The notes: generated by a model from the sequence alone, not told the origin. A stretch of 23,341 bases of DNA from CAXYVC01 sp964292295 (GCA_964292295.1 CAXYVC010000028.1:1-23341), one strand, 5' to 3'; counted from the first letter of the stretch, positions 8,526-17,105 are shown. Numbers and translations are program-made.

Positions 8526-10355
<1,830 letters not shown>

Positions 10356-10374
10356 TGCTACTCCAGTTTCGGGC

Positions 10375-10449
10375 TATGATGGGGCGGGCATCGGTTCGGA
10401 TCCCCGCGGGCCCAGGAAGTCTAGCACCCGCCCGCCGCGCCGGACTCAA
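10375..10449. promoter_or_regulatory. Candidate divergent promoters between thiC and the CheZ-like gene
   Basis: On the plus strand TATGAT (10375-10380) is a near-consensus -10, but no convincing -35 lies 16-18 bp upstream. It would give a leader of about 110 nt before the ATG at 10496. On the minus strand TGCTAGACT gives an extended -10 (TAGACT at 10423-10418) with TTGAGT at 10449-10444, but the 20-bp spacer is too long for a standard promoter. Both calls are tentative. Confidence 0.25.
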
Positions 10450-10495
10450 GCCCCTCCGTATCCCTGCCGATGTAGACCAGTTCCCCGGAGCCTCC

Positions 10496-11011
10496 ATGAC
10501 GGATCCCACCCGGAAGCGCGAGAACAAGGCCATCCCCGACCAGCTCCTCCAGATCGCCCAGGAGCAGGAGGGGGGGGCCGAGCGCGTCATCTCCCAGATC
10601 GAGGTGGTGGAGCACAGCTTCGACGAGATCCAGAGCCTTGCCCGGGAGTGCCAGGAGATCCTCCAGCGCCAGGTGCCTCCCAGCGAGGAACGCGAGCTCC
10701 TGATCGCCCGCATGGAGGAGATCGTCCTCCACGCCGACAACGGCCAGTACAACGTGCAAGGGGCCTACGACCTCTTTCAATACCAGGACATCGTGCGCCA
10801 GAAGCTCGAGAAGGTGGGGCGCCGTCTCATCGAGGTCTCGGAGTTCGTCCTGACGAACCTCGCCCCGGTCGAGGACCGCACCACGGGGGCCCCCAGCGGG
10901 CGGGACATCCTGGAGCGGAAGGCCCAGGAGGCGGACGAATCCCGGGAGGCGGCGGACGCGGTGATCGCCGAGTTCTTCAGCAAGCTGCGCCAGCAGGGCG
11001 GGCAGGGCTGA
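10496..11011 (+). CDS. CheZ-like protein (putative CheY-P phosphatase)
   Basis: This is a 171-aa, mostly helical, acidic protein without signal peptide or membrane segment. Residues 94-104 read FQYQDIVRQKL, where Asp98 and Gln102 fit the D-x-x-x-Q catalytic pattern that CheZ uses to dephosphorylate CheY-P (E. coli CheZ has DLTGQ). Long amphipathic helices flank the motif, as in the CheZ four-helix bundle. The C-terminus, ADAVIAEFFSKLRQQ, resembles the short acidic-hydrophobic tail by which CheZ grips CheY. I choose the ATG at 10496, with GGAG 5 bases upstream, over the longer frame reaching back to 10343, which would overlap thiC. No che gene is next to it, so the target response regulator is unknown; a role in motility or pilus control is possible. 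It could also be an unrelated coiled-coil protein that happens to carry the motif. Confidence 0.6.
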   Translation: MTDPTRKRENKAIPDQLLQIAQEQEGGAERVISQIEVVEHSFDEIQSLARECQEILQRQVPPSEERELLIARMEEIVLHADNGQYNVQGAYDLFQYQDIVRQKLEKVGRRLIEVSEFVLTNLAPVEDRTTGAPSGRDILERKAQEADESREAADAVIAEFFSKLRQQGGQG

Positions 11012-11078
11012 CGCCGGGAGCGCAAAGCGCGCTATGGTGATCCCGGGGCCGTGCAGGCCCGGTGGGAGGTTGCGGGGC

Positions 11079-11477
11079 ATGCAGGTGCGGGTGCGGATCG
11101 CGTTGCTTCTTCTGCTCTGCGGCCTGCTGGGCGCCCAGGCGCTTCCGGAGGACCCCGTGGTGAAGGCCCGGGCCCGGCGCGCCCAGGCCGAAGGCCCCGG
11201 GGACCTGCCCCCGGTTCCCCGCACGGTTCTGGATCCGCCTCCCCTCGCCCCCCCCGAGAGCCACGTCAAGGACACGCCGGGAGGCCGCGCGAAGGCCAAG
11301 GCCCAGCGGAAGACCAAGGCCTCCCGCCGCAGCAAGGCGGCGAAGAAGGGGCGCCGTACCGCGAAGGCAGACCAGGCGCCAGCCAAGGCCCGCAAGGGCA
11401 AGGCCGACCCGAAGGCCTCCAAGGCGGGTGGCAAGGCTCCCAAGGCCGCGAAACCACGGAAGAAGGGACGGCGCTGA
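11079..11477 (+). CDS. Secreted Lys/Ala-rich basic protein, function unknown
   Basis: The 132-aa product starts MQVRVRIALLLLLCGLLGAQA, a clear signal peptide with an AxA-like cleavage region near residue 21. It then has a short proline-rich linker (about 40-60), and residues 70-132 are almost entirely Lys, Ala, Arg, Gly and Pro in short KAxK and AKK repeats, resembling histone H1-like or AlgP-like tails. The start at 11079 is preceded by GGAGG with a suitable gap; a 15-codon upstream extension is less likely because it would spoil the signal peptide. It sits 67 bp after the CheZ-like gene and 32 bp before the guanylyltransferase. An exported polycation could bind polysaccharide, lipopolysaccharide or DNA outside the cytoplasm. 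I do not recognise a family. Confidence 0.65.
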   Translation: MQVRVRIALLLLLCGLLGAQALPEDPVVKARARRAQAEGPGDLPPVPRTVLDPPPLAPPESHVKDTPGGRAKAKAQRKTKASRRSKAAKKGRRTAKADQAPAKARKGKADPKASKAGGKAPKAAKPRKKGRR

Positions 11478-11509
11478 ACGCGTCCCGAAAAGCTGTCGAG
11501 GAGATACGG

Positions 11510-12565
11510 ATGTCGCTTCCCCTGATTGCCGTCGTGATGGCCGGGGGCCGCGGGACGCGGTTCTGGCCCCGCAGCCGCGCCCTGCGGCCCAAGCAGTTCC
11601 TTCCCATGGCCGGCGACCAGCCCCTGCTGGTGCAGACCGTTGAGCGCCTGAGGCCCGATGTGGAACCCCGCCACGTCTACGTGGTCACGACGGAGGACCT
11701 GGCCGAGGCCACGCGTGCGCTGTTGCCCGAACTGCCCCCGGAAAACGTGATCGTGGAGCCCGAAGGTCGCAACACCGCACCCTGCCTGGCCCTGGCCCTG
11801 GCGGTCATCGCCCGCCGCGTGCCCGAGGGGGTGATGGCGGTGCTGAGCGCGGACCACTGGATCGGGGACCGGGACCTCTTCATCGGTGACCTCCGCGTGG
11901 CCGCGGGGCACGCCGAGCGGGAAGGGGCCCTCGTCACCTTCGGCATCCGTCCCGCCTTCCCCGAGACAGGCTACGGCTACATCGAGGCGGAGGGCGAGGG
12001 GCCCGTGCGTGCGGTGCGCGCCTTCCGGGAGAAGCCGGACCGCGCCACGGCCATGGACTACGTCGCTTCCGGCCGCCACTTCTGGAACGCGGGCATCTTC
12101 GTGTGGACCCTGAAGGACATGCGCGCCGAGCTTCAGCGCCATGCCCCGGAGCTGCTCCAGCCCCTGGAGGCCTGGGCCGCGGCGGGTGCGGATGCCTCCA
12201 CCCTGGCCGCCGCCTACGGGAAGCTGCCGAAGATCTCCATCGACTATGCGCTGATGGAGAAGTCGGATCGGGTGGCCGTGGTGCCCGCGCGCTTCCGGTG
12301 GTCGGACGTGGGCTCCTGGCCCGCCGCCGCCGCCTTCGTGGATCCGGATGCCCGGGGCAACGCCACCCAGGGGGACGTGGTCCTCGTGGATGCCGACAAC
12401 TGCGCCGTCTTCGGCGGGCGGCGCCTCGTGGCCTGTGGGGGGGCTCAGGACCTCATCGTGGTGGGCGGGCGCGGCGCCCTGCTCGGCTCCCGCCCCGTCC
12501 CGGGGCAGGAGGTGAAGACCATCGTCGAGCGCCTCCAGGCCGCCGGCCGCACGGACCTGCTCTGA
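11510..12565 (+). CDS. manC: Mannose-1-phosphate guanylyltransferase
   Basis: The enzyme makes GDP-mannose from mannose 1-phosphate and GTP, the precursor for mannose- and fucose-type sugars in exopolysaccharide, O-antigen and protein glycans. The 351-aa product has the nucleotidyltransferase signature MAGGRGTRFWPRSR (10-23), the lysine in RPKQFL, the EPEGRNTAPC motif (83-92), ADHWIGD, FWNAGIFVW, ISIDYALMEKS and RWSDVGSW, all diagnostic of this family. It matches the N-terminal half of bifunctional ManC/AlgA but lacks the fused isomerase cupin, which is encoded separately 32 bp downstream. The ATG at 11510 follows a GAGGAGA site. A longer frame open to 11051 is not used because its upstream part overlaps the previous gene. 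Confidence 0.95.
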   Translation: MSLPLIAVVMAGGRGTRFWPRSRALRPKQFLPMAGDQPLLVQTVERLRPDVEPRHVYVVTTEDLAEATRALLPELPPENVIVEPEGRNTAPCLALALAVIARRVPEGVMAVLSADHWIGDRDLFIGDLRVAAGHAEREGALVTFGIRPAFPETGYGYIEAEGEGPVRAVRAFREKPDRATAMDYVASGRHFWNAGIFVWTLKDMRAELQRHAPELLQPLEAWAAAGADASTLAAAYGKLPKISIDYALMEKSDRVAVVPARFRWSDVGSWPAAAAFVDPDARGNATQGDVVLVDADNCAVFGGRRLVACGGAQDLIVVGGRGALLGSRPVPGQEVKTIVERLQAAGRTDLL

Positions 12566-12597
12566 TCCGCCTTTCTTTCAACCAGCGAGAAGATGCC

Positions 12598-12957
12598 ATG
12601 GACAAACCCAAGACCCTGCACGTGGACAAGCCCTGGGGCTCCTTCGACCAGTACGCGCTGAACGCGCCGTGCACGGTGAAGATCCTCACCTGCAACCCGG
12701 GCCAGAAGCTGAGCCTCCAGCGGCACCGCCATCGCGATGAGCTGTGGGTGGCCCTGGACGAAGGCGTGGTGGTGGAGCTGGACGGGCGGGTGCTGACGCC
12801 CGACAGGGGGGCCGAGGTGTGGCTGCCCGCCGCCAGCGTGCATCGCCTGAGCTGCGGGGCCGGTGTGCGCCACCCCGTTCGGGTGATGGAGATCAGCTTC
12901 GGCACCTTCGACGAAGAGGACATCGAGCGCCTGGAAGACGTCTATGGCCGGGGCTAG
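12598..12957 (+). CDS. Stand-alone cupin, mannose-6-phosphate isomerase type II-like
   Basis: This 119-aa single-domain cupin corresponds to the C-terminal isomerase domain of bifunctional ManC/AlgA proteins. It has KPWGSFDQY near the start, the metal-site stretch LSLQRHRHRDELWVALDEG, the second motif VHRL, and the terminal EISFGTFDEEDIERLEDVYGR, which is the family hallmark. It should interconvert fructose 6-phosphate and mannose 6-phosphate, feeding the guanylyltransferase encoded just upstream. Small cupins of this kind may instead be non-catalytic partners, so the isomerase role is inferred. The Shine-Dalgarno (GAGAAG) is weak. The gene overlaps the next one by 14 nt, which indicates translational coupling. 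Confidence 0.85.
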   Translation: MDKPKTLHVDKPWGSFDQYALNAPCTVKILTCNPGQKLSLQRHRHRDELWVALDEGVVVELDGRVLTPDRGAEVWLPAASVHRLSCGAGVRHPVRVMEISFGTFDEEDIERLEDVYGRG

Positions 12958-13633
12958 GGCCCTGGTCCTGCTGCTGCCGGCGCTGCTCCTGCCCGCCGCT
13001 TCGGAGGACCAGGCGCTGCTGGCGCGCATCGACCGTCTTCGCCATCCCTGGCCCGCCTTCACCGTGGAGATGGTCCTGGAGGCGCCCCGGGTGCAGCAGC
13101 GGTGGCGCGTTTGCGTGCGGGAGAACGGCGACGTGCGCGTGGAGGGACTCTCCGCCAAGGAGAAGGACCGGGTGGTGCTGATGCTGGGCGAGGAGCTCTG
13201 GATGCGGGTGCCCGGCAGCCGCCGCCCCCTGAAGGTGACGCCCCAGCAGCGTCTGATGGGGCCGGCCTCGGGCGGGGATCTCGCGCGCCTGCGCTTCGCC
13301 GAGGACTACCTGGTGGAGGCCCGGCGGGAAGAGCCGCTGGAGGGGAAGCCCAGCCTGCGTCTCGACCTGAAGGCCCGGCGGCCCTCGTGCACTTGGCGCT
13401 CCGCCCAGCTGTGGCTGGATGCGGCGGGCACGCGCCCCCTGCGGGCGGCCTTCCTGATGCCCAGCGGCAGGATGGCCAAGCAGATGGTGTTCGAGGCTCC
13501 GGTGAAAGTGCATGGCCTGCCGGTCATCCCCGCGCTGCGCATCGAGGAGCCCGGCGGGGCCCGGGCCACGCTGCGCTTCGAGCACTGGGAGCCCGGAAGG
13601 GTCGATGCCTCCCGCTTTCGCCTGGAGCCCTGA
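12944..13633 (+). CDS. Secreted LolA-like / outer-membrane lipoprotein-sorting family protein
   Basis: The 229-aa product begins with a signal peptide (MAGARALVLLLPALLLPAASE) and continues as a beta-rich protein. The patterns IDRLRHPWPAFTVEMVLEAP, GEELWMRVPGSRRPLKVTPQQRLMGPASGGDLARLRFAEDY and LRLDLKARR...WLDAAGTRPLRAAF match the LolA-like sorting-protein family (single curved sheet). The guanylyltransferase-cupin-LolA-like order and the 14-nt overlap with the cupin gene support one transcript. In this family, members outside classic LolA often accompany RND-type exporters, none of which is visible here. The cargo could be a lipoprotein or a glycolipid. The call rests on fold-level pattern reading, so function is uncertain. 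Confidence 0.6.
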   Translation: MAGARALVLLLPALLLPAASEDQALLARIDRLRHPWPAFTVEMVLEAPRVQQRWRVCVRENGDVRVEGLSAKEKDRVVLMLGEELWMRVPGSRRPLKVTPQQRLMGPASGGDLARLRFAEDYLVEARREEPLEGKPSLRLDLKARRPSCTWRSAQLWLDAAGTRPLRAAFLMPSGRMAKQMVFEAPVKVHGLPVIPALRIEEPGGARATLRFEHWEPGRVDASRFRLEP

Positions 13634-13639
13634 GGGCGC

Positions 13640-13668
13640 TTGGCGCCGGGGCCGCCCGGGCCTACACT
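13640..13668 (+). promoter_or_regulatory. Sigma70-type promoter
   Basis: TTGGCG (13640-13645) and TACACT (13663-13668) are separated by exactly 17 bp. A start site would fall near 13674-13676. This is the best-matching promoter in the window, and it begins 7 bp after the LolA-like stop. There is no convincing start codon for a downstream gene before the terminator at 13793. Confidence 0.55.
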
Positions 13669-13672
13669 GGCC

Positions 13673-13822
13673 ATGAGGTGTCCTTCGGGACTTCCCGCCA
13701 CCTTGAATCACCCTTCTCACAACCCGTTCCCACGTAAGGAACGCCCGCTTTCCTTCCCCACCTCATCCGTCCCACCACACCATCCCACACGGAGCGCCCC
13801 CGCCTCGGGGCGCTTCCCTTGT
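13673..13822 (+). ncRNA. Candidate structured small RNA or attenuated leader
   Basis: The segment between the promoter at 13640-13668 and the terminator at 13793-13822 would be a transcript of about 150 nt. It can form a GTCC-TTCG-GGAC tetraloop hairpin (13680-13691), an AAGGAA/TTCCTT hairpin (13736-13741 with 13750-13755), and a closing 8-bp helix of ATGAGGTG (13673-13680) with CACCTCAT (13759-13766); the last shares base 13680 with the first hairpin. It is pyrimidine-rich with no credible reading frame. It could be a free small RNA or the leader of the kinase gene at 13944. I do not recognise it as 6S, tmRNA, SRP or RNase P RNA. Confidence 0.35.
13793..13822 (+). terminator. Intrinsic terminator-like hairpin
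   Basis: AGCGCCCC (13793-13800), a 6-nt loop, then GGGGCGCT (13807-13814), followed by the T-containing tail TCCCTTGT. The strong 8-bp GC stem and partly T-rich tail make a reasonable terminator, placed either for the 10496-13633 operon or for the candidate small RNA. The rest of the gap, 13823-13943, shows no clear feature other than a weak TAGCCT 19 bp before the kinase start. Confidence 0.55.
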
Positions 13823-13943
13823 ACGGGCGGGCGCCACGGCCAGCTGGGGCGCCGCAACGTTCGTGGGGCGGTGGGCGACGCTCGTGGAATTGCACCTCCC
13901 GGCGCACGGATGCCTCGTTCTAGCCTGGGAGCACGAGGTCCCG

Positions 13944-15074
13944 ATGCCCCACCGCCTGCTCCAGCCCCTTCGCCTTCTGCTTGCCTGGGACCGCTCTCCC
14001 CTTGCGGCGCTGGCGCTGCGGGTGGGTGCGGTGCTGCTCCTGGCGCAGCCCTGGGCCCTCCAGATCCACCGCGTCTCTCTGAGGCTGGAGGAGCTGGATC
14101 CGGATCTCGTGGCCACCGCGCGTTCGGTGGGGGTGGACCCCTTCGATCCGCGCGCCTGGCCCAGCGTATCCGGCACGGTGCTGCGCGCGCTGGCGGTCCT
14201 GACGCTCGCCGCCTTCGCCTGGTGGCTCGTCTCGCGCCTGCGCCGCCTCCTGGTGCGCCGTCTCGGGCCCGGGGTCACGACGGTGGCCCTGCTCCTGGCC
14301 GCCTACGTGGGCTGGATCATGGCCTGCCGCCTCCTGACCAAAGGCCTGATGGTGCCGGGCTCCTACCTCTACCACGGCGTGCCCGTCTGGCAGGGTTGGG
14401 TCATCCACCCCCGCATCCACCCCAGCGCCATGGAGGAGTTCCTCCAGCACCTGGGCCTCTGGGCTCTCGTGGGCACCGAACTTGGCCTCCTGGTGGCCGA
14501 GGGGCGCCTGCTCCTGGCGGAGGCCCGGGACGGCGCCCTGCGGGCGCGGCTCTCGCCCCACTTCCTCTTCAACACCCTGAACACGCTGGAAGCCCAGATC
14601 GAGGACGACCCGCGCGGCGCCCTGGACACCACCCAGCGCCTGTCCGCCCTCTTCGAGCAGGTGCAGAACGTGACGAACCGGCCCACGGCCCCCCTGCGGG
14701 AGGAGCTGGCCCTGGTGGAGGACGTACTGGCCCTGGAGCGTCGGCGCCTGGGGGACCGCCTTCGGGTTCGCATCGACGTGCCCGAAGAGCTGCTTGACCG
14801 GGAGATCCCGGTGCTGGGCCTCCAGGTGCTGGTGGAGAACGCCATCCGCCACGCCATCGCCCCCCGGCTGGAGGGCGGCACCGTGGTGGTCCGCGCCGAG
14901 GCGGAAGGGAAGGGGCTGTGCATCAGCGTGGAGGACAGCGGCGACGGCCTCTCCCGGGGCAAGCGCGGCACGGGCCGGGCGCTGGACAACCTGCGGGCGC
15001 GCCTGCGGAGGCCCTCGGACCTCCAGCTGGAGCCCTGTCCCCTGGGTTTCCGCGCCCGCTTCCGGTGGGCCTAG
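13944..15074 (+). CDS. LytS/YehU-type sensor histidine kinase
   Basis: The 376-aa membrane protein has hydrophobic segments at about 18-37, 78-97, 111-130 and 168-186, then a cytoplasmic kinase region. Its catalytic module belongs to the His_kinase/LytS family: ARLSPHFLFNTLNTL with His206 as the phospho-acceptor, an N-box LVENAIRHAI with Asn299, and DSGDG at 331-335. The usual GTGIGL is GTGRAL here, a departure in the ATP lid. I favour the ATG at 13944, with a GAGG site 5-6 bases upstream, over the GTG at 13863. One base separates its stop from the next ATG, so translation is coupled. It should phosphorylate the LytTR regulator at 16275-16958. The N-terminal segments do not resemble the 5TM-LYT sensor domain, so the signal is unknown. 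Confidence 0.9.
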   Translation: MPHRLLQPLRLLLAWDRSPLAALALRVGAVLLLAQPWALQIHRVSLRLEELDPDLVATARSVGVDPFDPRAWPSVSGTVLRALAVLTLAAFAWWLVSRLRRLLVRRLGPGVTTVALLLAAYVGWIMACRLLTKGLMVPGSYLYHGVPVWQGWVIHPRIHPSAMEEFLQHLGLWALVGTELGLLVAEGRLLLAEARDGALRARLSPHFLFNTLNTLEAQIEDDPRGALDTTQRLSALFEQVQNVTNRPTAPLREELALVEDVLALERRRLGDRLRVRIDVPEELLDREIPVLGLQVLVENAIRHAIAPRLEGGTVVVRAEAEGKGLCISVEDSGDGLSRGKRGTGRALDNLRARLRRPSDLQLEPCPLGFRARFRWA

Positions 15075-15075
15075 C

Positions 15076-16278
15076 ATGCGGATCCTCCTCGCGCTCCTCG
15101 CCACTCCGCTCCTCCTGGCCCAGGCCCACTACGAGGGCGGCCTGCTGGTGGAAACCGTCCAGATCCCCAGCGGAAGGGTCTACGACTTCGACGGCGTGCC
15201 CACCCTCGCCTTCACACCGGCCAAGGGCCGTACCCGCCACCTCGAGCTGCCCCCGGAGCTGGATGGACGCCTCGGGGCGGGCCTGCACCTCGCGCACCAC
15301 CAGGGCACCACGTACGCCCTCGGGCGCTTCCATGCCCCCCTGCCGGCCCTTCCGCCCGGGCGGCGCATCGACCAGGAGGTGGGCAAGGGCCAGCCCCTGC
15401 ACCTCTTCGTCCGGCGGCCGGGGGAGGCGTGGCGGGAAACCGCGCGTCTGTCCTGGCAGGATGCCCAGGGCCTCGACACCTTCCTCCCTCTGGGCAACGG
15501 CAGCTTCCTGCTCGGGAAGCGCGAGCTCTTCTGGGAAGGACATACCCTCGGCCCCTTCGCGCTCTTCCGCGTGGACGCGGGCGGCTGGCTGCGCCTGGAA
15601 CGCCTGGCGGACCTGGGCCTCGGAGGCCCCCTGTACCGAAAGGGGCCGGACGGCACGCCCCGGGTGGCGGAGGCCCATGCGGAGCTGGATGGCGGATACC
15701 GCAACTGGTCGGCCCAGCGCCTGCCTGCGGGGATCCTGCTGCTGCACCGTGCCAGCGGGCGCTGGGTGCTGCTGGACGCCTGGGATGGCCACACGCGCAA
15801 GGCCGGGCGCCTCTGGGCCCCGGGAGAGGCCGAGACCGCCTGCATCGCCCCCCGTCCCGACGGCCGGCTTCTGGTGGCGGCCTTCCCCGGCTCCCGCAAG
15901 GCGGGCCTCCGGGCTTGGCCCGAGGGAGACTTCCACGCCCACCTGAAGGGTGGCGTCTACCCGAGCCGCCCCGGCGACGCCCTGCTGGTCCGCCGCTGCG
16001 AGGCCCTGGACACCCTCGACTATCGCGCCCGCCCCGCCCTCCGCTGGCTGGCCCTGGATTCGGATACGGGCCACGCCATGGAGCTTGCGCCCCCGAAGGA
16101 CTTCCCGCCCCCCATGAACCGCATGGAGGTCTTCGGGTTCCGGATGGTCGTGCAGCCCGACGGCCGCCTGCGCCTGCGGGAGAACCTGGGACTGAAGCGC
16201 TTCATGGAGATCCCCGCCCGGCGCTGGCGCCAGGCCCTGCGCCTGCCCTTCCCCCTTCCCGAATGGATGGTTCGATGA
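15076..16278 (+). CDS. Secreted 400-aa protein lodged between kinase and regulator
   Basis: The product starts MRILLALLATPLLLAQAHYEG, a short signal peptide with cleavage expected after AQA. The mature part contains recurring sheet-like units such as FLPLGNGSFLLGKRELFW, GRWVLLDAWDGHTRKAGRLW and APRPDGRLLVAAFPGSRKAG, which look like beta-propeller blades, but I do not recognise a named family. No catalytic motif is evident. The start is one base after the kinase stop, and its TGA overlaps the regulator's ATG (ATGA at 16275-16278), so all three are translated as a unit. An exported protein wired this tightly between a LytS kinase and its LytTR regulator is likely to be a ligand-binding or accessory sensor for the kinase. 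It could also be an output protein that is simply co-transcribed. Confidence 0.8.
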   Translation: MRILLALLATPLLLAQAHYEGGLLVETVQIPSGRVYDFDGVPTLAFTPAKGRTRHLELPPELDGRLGAGLHLAHHQGTTYALGRFHAPLPALPPGRRIDQEVGKGQPLHLFVRRPGEAWRETARLSWQDAQGLDTFLPLGNGSFLLGKRELFWEGHTLGPFALFRVDAGGWLRLERLADLGLGGPLYRKGPDGTPRVAEAHAELDGGYRNWSAQRLPAGILLLHRASGRWVLLDAWDGHTRKAGRLWAPGEAETACIAPRPDGRLLVAAFPGSRKAGLRAWPEGDFHAHLKGGVYPSRPGDALLVRRCEALDTLDYRARPALRWLALDSDTGHAMELAPPKDFPPPMNRMEVFGFRMVVQPDGRLRLRENLGLKRFMEIPARRWRQALRLPFPLPEWMVR

Positions 16279-16958
16279 TCCGCGTCGTGGTGGTCGAGGA
16301 TGAACCCCTCGCGCGGCAGCTCCTGGTGAAGCTGCTTTGCGAGCTGCCGGGGGTGGAGGTGGCGGGCGAGGCGGCCCACGGCCTGGAGGGCCTGCACTTG
16401 GCCTCCGAGCTGAAGCCCGACGCCCTCTTCCTGGACATCGAGATGCCGGGCATGTCGGGCATGGAGCTCATGGCCCTGCTGCCGGAGCCGCGCCCGGCCC
16501 TGGTCTTCGTCACCGCCTACCGGGAGCACGCGGTGGAGGCCTTCGCGGGCGGCGCCGTCCACTACCTGCTGAAGCCCATCAGCCGCGTGGCGCTGGCCCA
16601 GGCCCTCAGCCGCATCCGCCCCAAGGAGGACCCGCTGCAGAAGGGCTGGCTGCGCCTGCCTGTGCGCCGCCGGGGCGCCACGCGCCTGCTGCGCCCTGAG
16701 GAGGTGGAGGCCCTGGTGGCCGACCTGGGCGACTGCCAGGCCTGGACTCCGGAGGGTTCCTTCCCCGTGGACGGCCGCCTGGCCCACTGGGAGACCCGCC
16801 TGGAGGGGCTCGGCTACGCCCGCATCCACCGCAACGCCCTCGTGCGCCTGGACGCCGTGAAGGAACTCACGGACGAAGGCGAGGTGGTGCTCAGCGCCAC
16901 GCGCCTCCAGGTGAGTGTCCGCCGCCTCGAAGAGATCCGAAACCTGCTGGGGCTTTAA
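16275..16958 (+). CDS. LytTR-family response regulator
   Basis: The 227-aa protein has a CheY-like receiver at residues 1-120 with the acidic pair Asp9/Glu10, the phospho-acceptor Asp54 in LFLDIEMPGMSG, the Thr in FVTAY, and the Lys in LLKPI. A C-terminal LytTR DNA-binding domain follows, with the diagnostic YARIHRNALVRLDAVKEL and VSVRRLEEIRNLL. LytTR proteins bind pairs of short direct repeats about two helical turns apart. The ATG overlaps the previous stop, and the reading frame that continues upstream to 15429 is an accidental extension. Its partner is the LytS-type kinase at 13944. Targets are not shown. The array at 17106 onward is the nearest downstream candidate. Confidence 0.94.
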   Translation: MIRVVVVEDEPLARQLLVKLLCELPGVEVAGEAAHGLEGLHLASELKPDALFLDIEMPGMSGMELMALLPEPRPALVFVTAYREHAVEAFAGGAVHYLLKPISRVALAQALSRIRPKEDPLQKGWLRLPVRRRGATRLLRPEEVEALVADLGDCQAWTPEGSFPVDGRLAHWETRLEGLGYARIHRNALVRLDAVKELTDEGEVVLSATRLQVSVRRLEEIRNLLGL

Positions 16959-16961
16959 TCG

Positions 16962-17008
16962 CAAAGGGGGGACCGCCTGCTCCTTGTCGTCGCGATGTCC
17001 CCCCTTTG
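16962..17008. terminator. 11-bp inverted repeat after the regulator gene
   Basis: CAAAGGGGGGA (16962-16972) and its exact reverse complement (16998-17008) flank a 25-nt loop, starting 3 bp after the LytTR stop. The stem is long and GC-rich, and no T-run follows, so termination would not be the classic kind. An operator bound by a dimer is the alternative. Confidence 0.35.
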
Positions 17009-17014
17009 ACCCCC

Positions 17015-17047
17015 ACCGGGTGCCCAGGCCAAGCCAGGCCACCCGGT
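17015..17047. repeat. Nested inverted and direct repeat upstream of the thioredoxin array
   Basis: ACCGGGTG (17015-17022) pairs with CACCCGGT (17040-17047). Inside lie two copies of CCAGGCCA (17024-17031 and 17034-17041) at a 10-bp period, one helical turn. This sits 60-90 bp before the first thioredoxin-lipoprotein start and is a possible operator for the array. The rest of the gap to 17105 has no clear -10. Confidence 0.3.
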
Positions 17048-17105
17048 CCGAGCCTGACTCAACCCCTTCCACTCACCGCAGGGCCTCGCCCTGCCTGGAG
17101 GTCCC

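Noticed and set aside
11005..11040. CTGACG ... TATGGT as a promoter for the Lys-rich protein gene
   Set aside because: The spacer is 19 bp and the -35 is weak. Read-through from the CheZ-like gene is a simpler explanation.
13640..14797. 385-aa plus-strand frame spanning the gap and part of the kinase
   Set aside because: Pro/Gly/Arg-rich with no domain. It passes through the promoter, the hairpins and the kinase in a different frame.
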